The notes under the pieces were generated by a model. That model was not told the origin of the DNA and did not search any database. It worked only from the letters and a program-made list of their open reading frames with translations. Positions 1 through 13,200 of a DNA stretch of 64,000 bases are shown one piece after another. Origin of the DNA: Lutjanus erythropterus. Its lineage: Eukaryota > Chordata > Actinopteri > Lutjaniformes > Lutjanidae. Position 1 is the first letter of the stretch; every line of letters begins with the position of its first letter. The position numbers and the translations under genes were made by a program. Location: the NCBI GenBank assembly GCA_020091685.1, contig CM034603.1:20354715-20418714 (forward strand), in the 5' to 3' direction.

Positions 1-171
1 ATCGGATCATCCCAAAAGCTCCCAGTCAATGCCTTTGAGACGAAGCCATTCTCTCGGGATCATGAGAAAAAGACTGTATTGGATAAACACAGCTTTCCAA
101 CCTATGGAAATGGATATCATCATGACAAGAAAGCTTTCCTGCATGATGAAACCAAAGGAATTCAGAACTGA
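1..171 (+). CDS. C-terminal end of an unidentified protein (partial, cut by window start)
   Basis: Frame 1 is open from the first base for 56 codons and ends in TGA at 169-171, with a polyadenylation signal 45 bases later. That is the arrangement of a terminal exon. The visible tail is polar and rich in His, Lys and Asp, contains KHSFPTYGNGYH, and ends in KGIQN. There is no membrane segment and no motif I can assign. No splice acceptor is visible, so the exon begins upstream of the window. It runs in the same direction as ndc1, whose ATG is about 530 bases further on. A cilia or sperm microtubule-associated small protein is a vague stylistic guess only. I do not recognise the family. Confidence 0.5.
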   Translation: MGSSQKLPVNAFETKPFSRDHEKKTVLDKHSFPTYGNGYHHDKKAFLHDETKGIQN

Positions 172-215
172 TTTTGATATATTGACTGACAGCCACTAAC
201 ATTGTAATTAAAAAA

Positions 216-221
216 AATAAA
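216..221 (+). terminator. AATAAA polyadenylation signal of the upstream gene
   Basis: A canonical AATAAA lies 45 bases after the stop codon of the partial gene at the window start. The 3' UTR would be very short. Confidence 0.5.
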
Positions 222-700
222 GCAGAGATATAGCAAATAATAATTAGACTAATGTTTAATATATCTGTTCATAAACAAATGAGTAAAATAATATAATATT
301 CAAACACTGAAAAGCAGATTTATGGCTTGTCTTTGTGCCTTGTGTAATTTAATTCAATGATAATGCAGTTAGTTCAGTGTTTTATAAATCTATTTCAGTT
401 AACATTAATCTGAAATAACGTTTGAATGCTATTGTTTACGAGCTTATTCCGTTTAACCAAATTTGCATTGGCCAGAGAGTACGAATTTATTCATATTTTA
501 TTGTCGAACAACCTCATAAAACTAAATTCGTGTGGCTGTGAAACTGGCAGCAGGCATGGTCAGGACAACTATAAGTCGGGGTCCTTCAGAGGTCCTTTGA
601 ATGCATGTGGCGCGATATGGGAAAGTAAACGGAAAATAGTTTGACAGCAGGAGCCAAGGAGAATATTATTGCCGTGAGGCTCTCCATCTGTGCAAACAAC
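222..700. other. Short intergenic stretch with the probable ndc1 promoter and 5' UTR
   Basis: This stretch of about 480 bases separates the end of the upstream gene from the ndc1 start codon. The first 200 bases are very AT-rich. The part from about 520 to 700 is more GC-rich and is where the ndc1 5' UTR would be expected. I see no TATA box, RNA gene or repeat with confidence, and the transcription start cannot be fixed from sequence alone. Confidence 0.35.
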
Positions 701-3700
701 ATGTTTTCTACAGAGCAAAGTTGTTGGTTTGTTCGTAAGGTGAGTCTTAATGCTTAATTTTTCATTCATGAAAGAGAAACTGTATCGCGTGTGCTAGCGT
801 GCTAACTCTAAGTAGCCCGTCTGTTTAGGCTAGCTGATGTGAGCGAAGCTAACATTAGTTTTGGCTAAGTGACACAAAATATTAAAACAAGATACAGAGC
901 AAGAAATGAAGTACAGTTTCGCTAAAAAAACATACACTATGGCACATATACTATATATGCAATAATATAAGTTACCAAACTGAAAAAAGACCCGGAGCAA
1001 GTGAGTTAAAAAAAATAAATGGGACTATCAAGAGCAAAATAGTTAACGGTATGTTTTTAAGATTATCTTACGAAGTTTTAATTTTAAACTTCGATATGGA
1101 ATTAACTAGAAATAAATCAAATTTCAAATAATCTGGTAGTCTATTTTCATACCTGAATATGATTGATCAAAATTTTGTTTTTAGCTTATATTTTCAATTC
1201 AAATGAATATTAGTTAGTTGCTAGAGTGGGTTTGATCGTCTCAGATTAGTTATTATTGTGTGAAAGTCTTATTTAGTTATTTTTACGAGTTTCACTATTA
1301 GTTTAAGTTTTTTTTATTACAATATGGGAGGTATTTGGCAGGGATAAGACTTACTAAGTTCGAAATAGGTAATTCAATAACATGACAACATTTTCTGAAG
1401 GCAGTTCACTCAGTCTGTCAACATGACTGAGTCTAATACATATGCAGCAATACTTCCTCATGCTTATTGTTTTGACAAATTTGACCAAATTGACGGACTT
1501 AAAATAAAGACATTTCATGTAAATTTAATCATAACTAGTTAGATTTGTAAATACGCAGTATCGTTTTGGTTAGTTTTCTTTTTTTGTTCTTAAGTCTAGT
1601 TGTGTTTTTAATTTCAGTTAACTGATTTTTTTTCACTGCTTGATTTAGATTTTACTTGTAGTCGATTATAATAAGCTTGGTCAAGATGTTTAAGTACTTT
1701 TTCAGCTTTAAAAGACACCCAGATTTGCTCTTTCCAAAGTGTATGTACACATAAAAAGAAGAAATGCTCAGTACTGTAAAGGAACAAAAATATTAGGATC
1801 TGCATCTGCAAATAACTTAAATTTTATGAAATAATCAGACGATTATTTTCTTCATTATCAAAATAATTGTTTATCCTATAAAATGTCAGAAAATATTTTT
1901 AAAATAACTAATTGGATCAATATTACAGTATATCTAGTATTTTATCTCAAAAGACACAACATATAAATATGGTGAATATTACAGTCTGACTTGTTGAAAC
2001 TGTTACTACATTTAGTCTCATTCAAGTTTGCATTGTAGATCTTGACAATGTTGCAGCAGCATTTTGCAGAGAATGGAGATTTCTTTTTTTTTAACGTATT
2101 GGCAGCTAAGCAGAATAGTTTGTCACCTTTAAATGTCTGTCTTAACAGTGGCCTTAAAGTTAAGTTAAGTTAAAGTTAAAGTAAAGATGAGTATCTGTTA
2201 TGTGTAATAACAACTGACTCCTCTGTTCAGGTGATTTGCTGGAGAGCTGCGGCGAGTATTGCTTGGGCTGTCTTGTTGTTGCCACCCTTCACAGCAGTTT
2301 TTACAATCCTCAGCAGGTTCAGTCTCTTCCACCCCATCCAAACGATATCAGGTCAGTCACCATGGTCATTTTGAAATTTGATTCTTTCCTATCAGATGTG
2401 TGTGTGTGACACCTTACTACAGACTGTCTTCTGTTTTACATGCAGAATGCCTGTCCCTCTTAACAAGTGCAAGTGCCGTCTTCTCATTTATCCTGCTATG
2501 TGGAGTGATCCTCATGGTTGGGTTCCTGAACCTGGAGTATTACACAGGTGAGTGGCAGGACGCCGGTTATAATTGTTTACTCACATCTTGCTTTGTATAG
2601 AAGGATGCCTTGTGATAGGTGGGAACTGCTAATTTACTATTCATTAATAGAGCAATCAACATTTGTGAAAGTGTAATGAGGTAGGTTGTATCATGTTATC
2701 TTGTTAAATGACGAAATAAATAGATTAACTGATTAGCACTGATTTAATTTTGTTAGCACTGTACATGCAGTATAATCAGATAAATCAGTATGACATATAC
2801 AGGTGTATTGCTTAAGTTGCATTCTTTGTCAGTGCTGAGTGTAAACAATATACCTACACATTCATATAATTCATTGTTGGCAACAGTGTCTACTGTCTAG
2901 CAAAATGTGAGAATTTCGATAGCACATATGTTTGTCTTTGGTTGTAACTCTGTTGTTTATTCTGTTTCTCTTCAGTCATCCCGACTATTGCCTGTTCAAA
3001 AATCGCCCTCCTGGGTCAGCTGCTCCACCCTCGTCAGTTTCTTAGCTCCCTGGCCCACTGTATCATGGGAATAATTGTGGCTTGGTGTTGTGCCATCACC
3101 ACTGGGGGAAGATACGAGACGCTTGCATACCCCATTCCACAGAGTGATGGGTGAGCAGCTACCACATAAAACTGTTTCTAATGTTGAGTTTCACATGCTT
3201 CATCTGTAGTCTAATTGTTTTAATTTGTTTTTAACAGCAACGGTTCCCCTCAGATATGTCTGAATGAGTATCACCTCATCCTCCTGCTGGCCGGAGCCTT
3301 TGTGGGACTCTCTCACAGTCTGCTGGGTGTGATCCACAACATGAACTATGTCTCTTTCCAAACTGTTCAGGTATGTGCTATGACTTTGCTTATTTATCTG
3401 ACTGATGATGACTTTTTTGATGATTTACACATCTGCCAATTAACATGTAAGATACAGGTTTCTTAAATCCTTATATCTTCAACTATACAGGCCAACCCAA
3501 TCTTTACAGAAGCAAAATACCTGTCACTATCCTTAAAATAGCATTTTATGGCTAGAGTTGATGGTCACTCATTGTTTTTTTTGTCCCCAGCAATACAAAT
3601 ACCTTCACTTTAAAGGATCCCTGCCTTTGGTGGTAAAATGCAGCGCCACCCAAGCACTTTACTCCATCAGGAACTTCATCGTAGTGTATTTCTTTTTGGG

Positions 3701-6700
3701 TAGGTGACCTCTGTTTATAAATGAAACTTGGGTAACGTAGAGTTCCAGCACTTTCACATTAAGTCTTCTCCCAAATAGCCTCTTGGTCAAGTGTGTAAGA
3801 TTTATGGGGATCTCTTGGCAGAATACGGCAGGAATGGAACATAATATTACTAAGTAATGGATGGCAGCCATGATGTACCACCTGTGTTTCTACAGTAGCT
3901 TAGAATGGATAAACGAAACACTGGCTCAAGATGCAGCCTTTTGTGTGAGTTTCATGACCACTGTAGGTTCTTCTGTTTGCAAGGAAGGGGAGAGTAAGTG
4001 TTTGCAATTTGCAGTCTGCAAGCTCATTACCTGATGCAACTAAATCCTCAACACTGGTGCTTTTAACAGTCTTGTTTTTATAGACATGCTTTTATTTATT
4101 GTTCAATTATATTACCTGAGCCCTGTTTTTGATATGCTCTTGTCTTTTTCTACACCAAGACAACATGAAAGTCAACATATGTATTTTTTATGTTAACAGG
4201 ATATATTCCAAAAGCATGGATTTGTAAAACACTTAATCTTCACTTGAACAGGTCAGTACGGATTCTGTTTTTTTTTTGTTACTTCCTCGACTAATATAAA
4301 GCACTAACTTAATGCATTATATGTGCTTGATCTCCACCTCCAGCTCTGCTCACCCTCTTGACAGCATAGCAGGACTGCTGGACCTCTCCCTACTCTACCA
4401 CCTGTGGCTCAGTGCCGGCTTCCTTCTCTTCACATGGCACATCACACTGCTGCTCTTTAGGATCTTTGTCACTGAGGTATGAGTGCCAGTAAAAGACAAC
4501 AGTTATATGAGCCCTAATTTTGCTAAAGTAAATGTCTCATTGTGCTATAGTCATAGTAAAATTTCACAATTTTTGTTATTGGTTTCCTTCTGTCTCATTT
4601 AATTCATTCTAAATTTTCTTTTTGATCAGCCCTTTCTTACCTGACTTTGGCAGGTATAATCAAATCTGACTGCCAATTTTGTGGCTCTGATTGGCTTTAA
4701 AATAGAATATATTGTTACAAAGATGACCTCTGCTTGCCTTTAATTATTCAGAGACAGTAGGGGGCAGCGTTGTCATTGTTTTGAATGTTGAAGTATCTGC
4801 AGAACACCAGACTGAACTGGATTATTCATGGTGAACATCTCAGAATTTATCTGGAGTGATCAGTTAAAATGTCTCTTGTAAAACTTGACTTTAAGGTAAT
4901 AATTTATTTGCTGTGGTTCCTGCAGGTATACAGTTTTCCTGTGCAGTCGTCCTTCAGTGAGGACGCCCCCCAGTGTCTTCCTAAAGTTCTTACTGACAAG
5001 CAGCCAATGATATTGAAGGTAGATAAAACACAAAATTAGATTCTTTCAAATATCTGATTTTTTTCATGTTTACTGATCATCAGATTTGTGTGTTGTAACT
5101 CGTCTTTCCCAAATTTTAGTTCCTAGCTCTGCAGGACTTGGCTCTGCTGTCTCAACACTCCCCATCACGACGCTGTGAGGTCTTCAGTCTGAGTCAGCCA
5201 GGTCTGCCGTGTTGTCTGCACAGAAAATACATCTTACCTTTTACTATTTTTGATTTTTCCTCTTTCAAGTAAATGTTGACACACTTCAAATATTCAGATT
5301 TCATTTTTAATTAGGTTACACCAAAAGCAAAATGCAGGGGTCTCACACATCAGTTGACCAGTTTTGTCTTTGGAAAACCCATGGAAACTGAGCGCAATGT
5401 TGATTGTAGTGGAAAATCTTATTTTGTCATGGAAAATTATTTTGGCATTCTCCTACTTTACTTTAGCTGAGAATGAACTGGCCCACTAGCATATCAGAAC
5501 TCCCCAAAAAACAGATTACATTGTCATTATGTTCAGGATCATGTTATTTTTCAAATGGACTATTTTGGTGAGGCTGGTCTGGATTATGTTGCGAACAAAG
5601 GCTGTGAACACACCTCCAAGGTATGATTCTCTTTAAAGACTTCAAAGTATTGTTAAAAAGTCAGTGGCAGTTAATAATCCTTGCAAACTCGACTCAAACT
5701 GTGAATCATACATTTAAGTATGTAAAAATTTAGTCCAGATTTGTCTGTAGGCAAATTTATAGGCTACTATTTGTGTTATTGGCTTAATATAAGAAGATGA
5801 TGCATTTATGTACATAGCACCAGCCTCACATGGAGTACAAAGGGATTTCCAAAAGAAACAATATAAAATACAATGGTGGAATACTATAAAAAACAATATT
5901 AAAACTACATAAAACAAGGCAAGAAATCTCTCTAGATCTCTAGAAGAGAGTGTGAAACATTAAAATATGTTTCTTTATATTCTCGTCTTTTCCAGGGGGC
6001 CATCCTCATAACTGGAACGCCATCAGTAAGGAGTGTCTGTCTCTGCTGTCTGATCTGACCCAGAGACTTATAGCCTATCATGAAAATGTAGCAACCAATG
6101 GCAGGGTCAAATCACTGTCCACTGGGAGTGAGAGGAAGACTTCATCTGATACATCAGGTTTGTTGCTATAAAATCTAAAAGAAACCGACTCATTTACAGT
6201 CAGTCCCCTTTATCTTTTCTGTTGCTCTTTGTCTTCTTAAAAGTAACCTCAGGTACTGATGATCTGATGAGCCCGAAGCCGTCTGTACTGCTGAAAACTC
6301 CAGCTTCTGTCTTTGCACGCTCCATCGCTGGCGGTCCTCAGAGCCCTCTGACGGCACCGTTCACTCCTGACCTGGACAGCCCTTTTGCGTCTCCCAGCCT
6401 GCGGCGTCTTACTGCTCCTGTGGAACAATGCTCGCCGTGGTTCGGCACAGTGCAGAGCCCACACATCATGAGGAGAGGCCCAAAACTCTGGTCCACCTCC
6501 ACAGGTGAGGGGAGGCTAATGGAAGACATCCAGTCACTCAGATCATAGACACATAAAGATCCAGTTTCAGCCAAATAGTTGCCAAAAATTTATAGCATTG
6601 CAAGGCCATTTACACTAAAAATGATTAAATACTGTGTGTATACAAGGTAATAGTGAACATGACTTATCCTTTAGATGATGCCAAGATGTTTTGGCAAGTG

Positions 6701-9700
6701 ACAAAATTCAACTTATTGGACTTTGTAGCTCTGAAACTAATGTTGAAAGAATAATTAACCCGAAAATGAAAATTCAGTCATTATCTACTCACCCTCATGC
6801 TGATTGAAGTTCGGGTTTAGTTTTTTTAGTCCACAAAACACTGCTGGAGTTTAACAGGAAAACAGTGTTGCAGAATCTCCCAAACAATTGAAGTGAATGG
6901 TGACCAGTTTTCAAATGGTAAAAACAACTGGAAAAAAAGAAACATAAAAGACCTTCATACTGCTTGTCTGTGTAACACAAGTCTTCTAAAGCCCAGACAT
7001 GCTGTTCACTTGTGTGTACACACCGTTACACCACACACACACACACACACACCCCTAGATCACAAGGTCTGCACGGCCACGTAAACGTGACTCCAAGCTA
7101 AGGATCTACAGTGAAGATTTAGGTTACAACCCAGGTCTCTTAAATTTCATCCATGCGTCCATCCGTCTTTGTCCCTCCCACTGAGCATTCATGGAGAGAC
7201 GTGAGAGGACTTGAGGAAATGTGTTTTAAGAGACATGAGACGTCCTGTCCTCTGTAGCGTCACATGAAGCGACGTCCCTTCGTGGTGACGGAAACAGCTG
7301 ATCAAAGCTGGCTCAGCTGTCAGTTGACTGTAACAGCTGTGCAGACTTTTGATGGCGTTTGTCTGCACATATGTGCTCTGTGTTAATATTAATAAAGACT
7401 CACAGTCATCATCAGTGTCAGAGCAACAGCCTGTTCCCTGTTTAACAAACACCTGCACATGAAAAACAACCTGCAGTCTGCATTCAGACTGTACTGTGTC
7501 CTGATCTGATACAGAATGTGTTTATATTATTTATTTATTATATGAGTCTGTGTTTATTGATATTCTGATTGGGATTTCATTATTGAATTATTCAGAATAT
7601 GATTATTGTATATTTTGAACAATAGAAATGTTTTATTGAGCTAAAAGTTTCTGGGAAAAAATAAAATAATGTAACTCGTATCAAACCCGACGCTCAAGAA
7701 TGATCAGCCTCACATGTGACTGGATGAAATGACGATAAATAATGTAAAAAGTGTTTCTCACTGACAGACTCGCCTCTATCTGACTTAAGTTATAATAAAT
7801 CATGAAAACAAAATTATCTTTAATAAATGAAGAAAGTTGTATTTAGTGATTTTTAGTTATGAGCAGGTTGGCTCGGACTTCATCTGAGTCCTCGTGCACA
7901 TAAATCGTCAACCTGCCACCACCTGAACCATTTATTTTCTCAGATTTAAAAACAAAGCCTCCAGAGCCTTTACTGTGTGTTGTGTTTAAGTCTGAGTGTT
8001 TTCTTTAATAATTTACTTAAATAATTAGAGAGGCTGCTAGAGACATTTCCCTGCATGCAGCTCCTGTGCACATGAGTTCGGTAGAAGATAGATGAATAAT
8101 ATCAGGGAAGCCAGATCGTTTGACAGTTCAGTTGTGATTAACATTTGTCTCTGTGCAGATTCACAGGTCAATGGCAGTCCTCAGTCCTCTCCTGCATCAG
8201 TTCCCAGTCCGAAGCAGGAACCATCTAAACCAAGTCTCCTGGCTCAGTTCCTCCAGAACAGAAAAGAGCAGGTACTTCAGTCTTGTTGTTGCTCTGCAGA
8301 GTTACAATACAGATGTTTTATACAACATTGACCAAAGGCTTTTCATACTTAACATATATTAACCTTGGGCTAACACTAGTGGTCATACAGAGGTTATCAT
8401 CTCGGTCTCATCTGGTTTTTATAACTTCCACAAAACCAACAACCTGACAGTCACCTTTGCTTCATGCAGTGATTGGTCAGGGTGTGCACAGTGTGAAGAG
8501 CAAATGCAACTCTGTCCTTTTTCAGATTCTTTTTTCTACATTCCTCATTCACAGCTCAGTTGCACCAATCATCTTTCTTCTGGCACCGCAGAGGTGTGCT
8601 TCAGAGATGAGGCATGCCAACAGGTTTTAACAAAGATATTTTTTCTTAGTCCTCGTTCTTTGTTTGTCATTGTAATACTAATTTCAGCCACAAGAGGCTG
8701 CAGTGCATCACTAGGACATGTTCTAAACAGGCTTTCAGTAAAACATATTTCATGCCCAAAAAAAGACTTGACAGTAATACAACAGTACTTGCATGAGAAA
8801 TTAAGACTCACCTGGAAGAAAATATGAATTCTTTTAGTCCTGTGAAGAGGAGGTGCACTTCAACCTCATGCCACACAGGGTAGAAAGTGACTTCGAGAAT
8901 AGATCACTTGCCTCTCAGGACTTCTGCACTTATCTGCAACGTGGTTCTCTTTTTACTGATCACTTCCATTTTATAAAGTGAATGTCAAATCATCCACATT
9001 TGTTCTGAGCTAAAATTGCAGAGATGGTTTTAGCCAAGGGTTAAGTGTGAAAAGCCAATGTTTCTTGTCTTTGTGTTGCATATTTCTTGTGTAGTTTTGA
9101 AAGCAAAACAACTTTACACTTAACTGTCTCATTCAGGTTAAAAATTTCTTGGCAAAGCGGGTGCTGATAATGTATTTGTTTAACAAGGTAAGGACTATGT
9201 TGTGTGGCATGTGCATGCTGTCTTCTTTAGGCTTCTGAGCACTGGGGCTCCCTGCATGCTCTCTAGTAGATTTCCACTTGGTTTCAGATCTAATCTAGCA
9301 CCCTCGCCCTGTAGACATCACTGACTCAGCACTGCTGGTTTAGGGTTTGATTGTGTAGATATTACTAAATGCAGCTCTTTTCCATCCCACTAGCTGTTAC
9401 AGTGAGCCTCACTAATCGCTTTAAAAGCTGCCTGTTAAGGAGTTGTGTAACACACCTGTCTTGTAAATCACTTGACTGTCAAAACTGTTTGTTCTAATCA
9501 AATGTTGAGAAATCATGTGCTTGTGATCACATTAGAAGTGTGAGACACTGCTAAACATATAACCGTTGCACTGCACCATTTCCTATTTGTAGAAAGTAGT
9601 TTGGTTAGTCTTCTTTGCTTTGAGGTTTATGTATCTTCCTTTGATCATGTTTGCACGTTGTAGTATGGTCTCACTAAAACATGTCCACTCCCTAACTCAT

Positions 9701-10857
9701 CACTCAGTCACTGTAAATGTGCATCAGTTTGTTAAGTAGAGAATTCATATTAATTAATCACCTCTTTCAGCTTCCAGAAGCCTCCAGTCAAGCACTGTTT
9801 GCAGACAGCCAGGCTCACATCTGGGCTCTAGAAGGTAGGAAGAGATGCTGGACTTTATGTTCATGTGATGTTGAAACAACCTGTTGATACATTACTACAT
9901 TACTGTGTCCTCCCTCAGGGCTGTCTTACCTCGTTCAAGCCTCGTTCACAGAAGACCAGTTTGGGGTTGTACAGACTTCACTGAGCAGTATTCTCAGCTG
10001 CATGCTGGGCTTACAAGAGGTAAGCTGTCATGATTTACTGCTGCTACCCTGAGAGTACGTATTGGTGCAGCAACAAAGTTTAAAAAAAACAATCATCATA
10101 TTTCATAGGTCAGCTGTATTGTATTTGAGTGTGTGACAGTTGGCTTTGAATTCCATCAATACAAACCTTAAACTGAACTTTGCACCTTGAAAACAAACAG
10201 AAACTTTGCACTACTTTGTGTTTGGCAAGATTTGAGAAAGTTAAAAGGACCAGTTCATCTAAATCATGAAAAAAAAACCACCTTTGCACCTTTATCTGAC
10301 TGAATTTCTCAAGTGTTTCTGCACTAAGACTACCTTTAACTGTTTACAAGAAGCACAGACTTCAGGGAAAAAAGAGGAAATAATATCAATTTAGTACACA
10401 GTGACAAACGGGTACACCCAACCAGAGCATCAGAACACACACTGCAGTGTGGATGGAGGCAAAACAAAATGACTTAAGTTCTTGCTGAGCATTGCACTCC
10501 CACTGACAGCAGTCATGTCCTGTCCTCCTCGTGTTCAGGCAGTAGATCGACACTTCAAACTGCCTCATGCCTCCAGTAAGCCTGTCAGGTCCACTGGCAG
10601 CATGGGAGACTCCACCTACAAAACACTGCGCTTTGCTCTCAGGGCCACACTCAAGACTGCCATCTACAGGATAACAACCACTTTTGGAGAGCATTTAACG
10701 TAAGGCCTTTCATTAAAATTGACTTCCCTCAAATACCAGAAAATAAATATACTGAATACACTCATTTTTGATATTTATTTTTCAAATCCTCAGAGCTGTT
10801 AAGATGTCTGCAGAGCACCGGAAAAGATTGCAGCAGTTTCTGGAGTACAAGGAATAA
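701..10857 (+). CDS. ndc1: NDC1 transmembrane nucleoporin, complete, 18 coding exons, 668 aa
   Basis: NDC1 is one of the few integral membrane nucleoporins. It anchors nuclear pore complexes in the pore membrane and takes part in pore assembly; its known partners include ALADIN and NUP53/35. Coding exons: 701-739, 2231-2351, 2446-2547, 2976-3150, 3238-3370, 3591-3699, 4200-4251, 4344-4476, 4926-5018, 5120-5201, 5996-6157, 6253-6504, 8159-8271, 9137-9187, 9771-9834, 9919-10019, 10539-10699, 10794-10857. All junctions are GT-AG and the phases close over 2007 nt. The length matches the vertebrate family (human 674 aa). Six hydrophobic segments lie near residues 14-40, 58-82, 111-133, 156-178, 211-229 and 254-286, followed by a Ser/Pro-rich cytosolic linker (about 400-505) and a helical C-terminus. 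The ATG gives the short [13 protein letters not shown] leader before the first membrane segment. The gene is convergent with dcaf8. The family call is firm; individual splice sites are inferred. Confidence 0.95.
1826..1905. repeat. Fragment of a 'GGGCTGCAACTAA' family teleost repeat (family A) in ndc1 intron 1
   Basis: The text AATAATCAGACGATTATTTT followed by a TATAAAATGTCAGAAAATA stretch matches the interior of the family whose fuller copy lies at 12678-12997. No terminal repeats remain. Confidence 0.45.
6756..7085. repeat. Probable degenerate short transposon in ndc1 intron 12
   Basis: The stretch beginning AACCCGAAAATGAAAATTCA and continuing to TACTCACCCTCATGC resembles an end sequence I associate with abundant fish repeats. 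The right edge is not clear. The segment includes a short CA run at 7032-7052. The rest of this 1.65-kb intron (6505-8158) shows nothing else I can name. Confidence 0.35.
7032..7052. repeat. (CA)n microsatellite
   Basis: About ten CA units in ndc1 intron 12. Confidence 0.8.
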
Positions 10858-11657
10858 CACAGCTGACACTTTGCCTTCAGATTCTTATGAGTGTGATTTG
10901 TGTGTGTGTGATTCGTGTGTGTGCGTGCGCCAGCATAAATGAGGCGAAAGTGAAAGCCCATGATCGTGCCTCTTTTAATATTTATGTCTGCACTATGTCA
11001 TGGTGGGTTGTATTTGATAGGATAGATCGCATCTCCAACATGCATGAGGCAGGAAGCCCAGCTGATAAACTGAGACGGGCTGTTATCGCCTGTGTTTGGG
11101 AGATTTAAACTAGTGTACTGTAAAAAAAATACACAACTCATTCCAATTTCCCCCCCCCCCCAGTTGTATTACAAGAAACTCATATCAAGTAATCATGCTT
11201 GTTAAATGGGATGAGTTGTAAAGGGCTACTCATGCTGCATTTATACTCAGTTTTTTCTGGTTTCATACTTCGTCTGCTTTCCTCTTTGTGATTTCAAAAC
11301 ATTTTTTTGTGATGAGCGAGAGATGGCACGATATGTCAGAGTAGTGAGAAAGAAGCTGTGTTTTTTGTTATCAGATTTTCAGTTCAAGATCACAGGTATC
11401 TGAGTGTGTTTTCGTAGATCTGGTTTTGTTCTAGACACCAGCCTGGAGAACCAGTTTTAGAGCTGTGCACATCAGTTCAGGTTCTCCAATCAGATTTACA
11501 GACAGCTATTTGTACATGTTGTATATTTGTTTTGTTAGTGTGAAGTGAGGCTGCCAGATCGAGTATGGATTTATAGTGTGACTGGTAACAGCTGTGTGTG
11601 AATATGTGTTCTCTGCCAACGTGTATGCAGTTTAAATTCCCACTCACAGACCTGTTG

Positions 11658-11663
11658 AATAAA
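11658..11663 (+). terminator. ndc1: AATAAA polyadenylation signal, likely ndc1
   Basis: A canonical signal 0.8 kb after the ndc1 stop, the first clean AATAAA downstream of it. It implies a 3' UTR of roughly 0.8 kb, which includes a short poly-C tract near 11150. Confidence 0.5.
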
Positions 11664-13200
11664 AACATGATGTAAGGATCATTTGTCAGGTCTTTTGTAA
11701 TTTCTCAACTGCAACAAGTAGTCTCTGAATGCAGATAACTTCTTCAAGAAATCTGAATTATAGACCAAGTTTTACTACACTTGGTAAAAAGTATAATGCA
11801 TGAGGTCATGGGGATAAATTGGAGGGTGTTGAATTTTTACCTAAAAATCCTTGATGTACTTAACAAGATGCAGAGATGTGGAACTGTTTTTAGATTTTTT
11901 TTTTTAATTTGGAAAAGTTAAGGCCTCTAATACACTTACCTGGGTACTGAATCTTCAGCCTGCCCTCCCACCCCCACCTCGACCCCTAAATCATCAACTG
12001 GGCAGCAGGTATTTTGGACAGATGCCCTTTTTCAGTTTGCACACTGGTAACAGCCAGGAGGAAGAAGGAAGTGTCAAAACATCCAGTAATACAATGGCTT
12101 CATTTTACTCCAGTGTCCCAGAGAGTCATGACATTGTGACAGTGAGCCAACATATACAATACCTGGACCAGCAACTCAAGGTACTAAATTCACTCAGAGA
12201 ACTCAAGCAGCTAAATTAAATATGAAGGCCTGTGCTTCTCCCACTATGACATGACATTATTGTGTTGAAATGTGTTCTGCTTTTAAAAACTGGCCATCCA
12301 AATGATTTTTTGTTTTGTATGCTACAGACCAGGACCATGTAGGTGTTTTATCAAACACTGGATCTTAATAAGTCCATGTCTACTTCCAACGTGACGGATG
12401 ATAGATTAATAGAATTATTACTTACGTTCTAAAGGCTGTTCCATGTGTTCCCTCTCTGTTAAAAGTGACATTTACAGAACTTGGTTTATCATATTTGTCA
12501 TCTTTTGGCATCAAAATGGTACGTTTAATCACCACCAAATTGATACTTCAAGTTTTAATAAGTCAGAGTAATATTCAATTACATTGAAGTATAGTGTGTA
12601 ATGTAACCGGCGTATCATATTTTCTGTGGTTCTGGTGGAGCTTTCAGAATCTCAGTCACTGTGAGTTGAAAATTGTAGGGCTGCAACTAATGATTATTTT
12701 TATTATTGAGTAATCTGACGATTATATCTGTGATTAATCCACTAGTTGTTTGATCCAAGAAAATGAAGAAAAACATTGATCAGTGTTTCCAAAGCCCAAC
12801 ATGATATCCTCAAATGTCGTGTTTTGTCCACAACCCATAAATATTCAGTTTACTGTCAGAGAACTAAAGACGCTAGAAAATATTCATTTTGGAGAAGCTG
12901 AAATCAGAGAATATGGACATTTTTTTCGTAAAAACCGATAAAACATTTGGTGATTAATAGTTAATAGACAACTAATTGACTAATAGTTGCAGCGCTGTTT
13001 AAAAGAAAACCTACTGTACAAACTTAGACAGGAGAGTTTGAAAGACAAGTGTTTACTACACAGAGATGGTCTCACAAAAGACGTTATTGGGTTGTATTAT
13101 GTGAAATGTAGCATCTAGGATCCATTACTTTTAGGGCTTGACCTAAATTTATAAGTTGGGACATCTTTGACTCTGCAGCACAGATTTTAACATTTCTTTT
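11664..13200. other. Intergenic stretch between convergent ndc1 and dcaf8
   Basis: Apart from the family A repeat at 12678-12997 I see no gene or RNA here. A 65-codon frame at 12022-12219 has no support. Confidence 0.4.
12678..12997. repeat. Family A non-autonomous element, near-complete copy
   Basis: The left end reads AGGGCTGCAACTAATGATTA and the right end TAGTTGCAGCGCT, which are imperfect inverted repeats. The interior has alternating TAATC/GATTA motifs and a TATTCAGTTTACTGTCAGAG segment. Related copies or fragments lie at 1826-1905, 30035-30370 and 59159-59477. No convincing target duplication was found. Such sequences are abundant in teleost genomes. Confidence 0.65.

Noticed and set aside
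3395..3480. Possible box C/D snoRNA in ndc1 intron 5 (ATGATGA near 3405)
   Set aside because: There is no CTGA box D at a suitable distance and no terminal stem.
12022..12219. 65-codon frame between ndc1 and dcaf8
   Set aside because: Ordinary composition, no homology I recognise, no splice partners; expected by chance.
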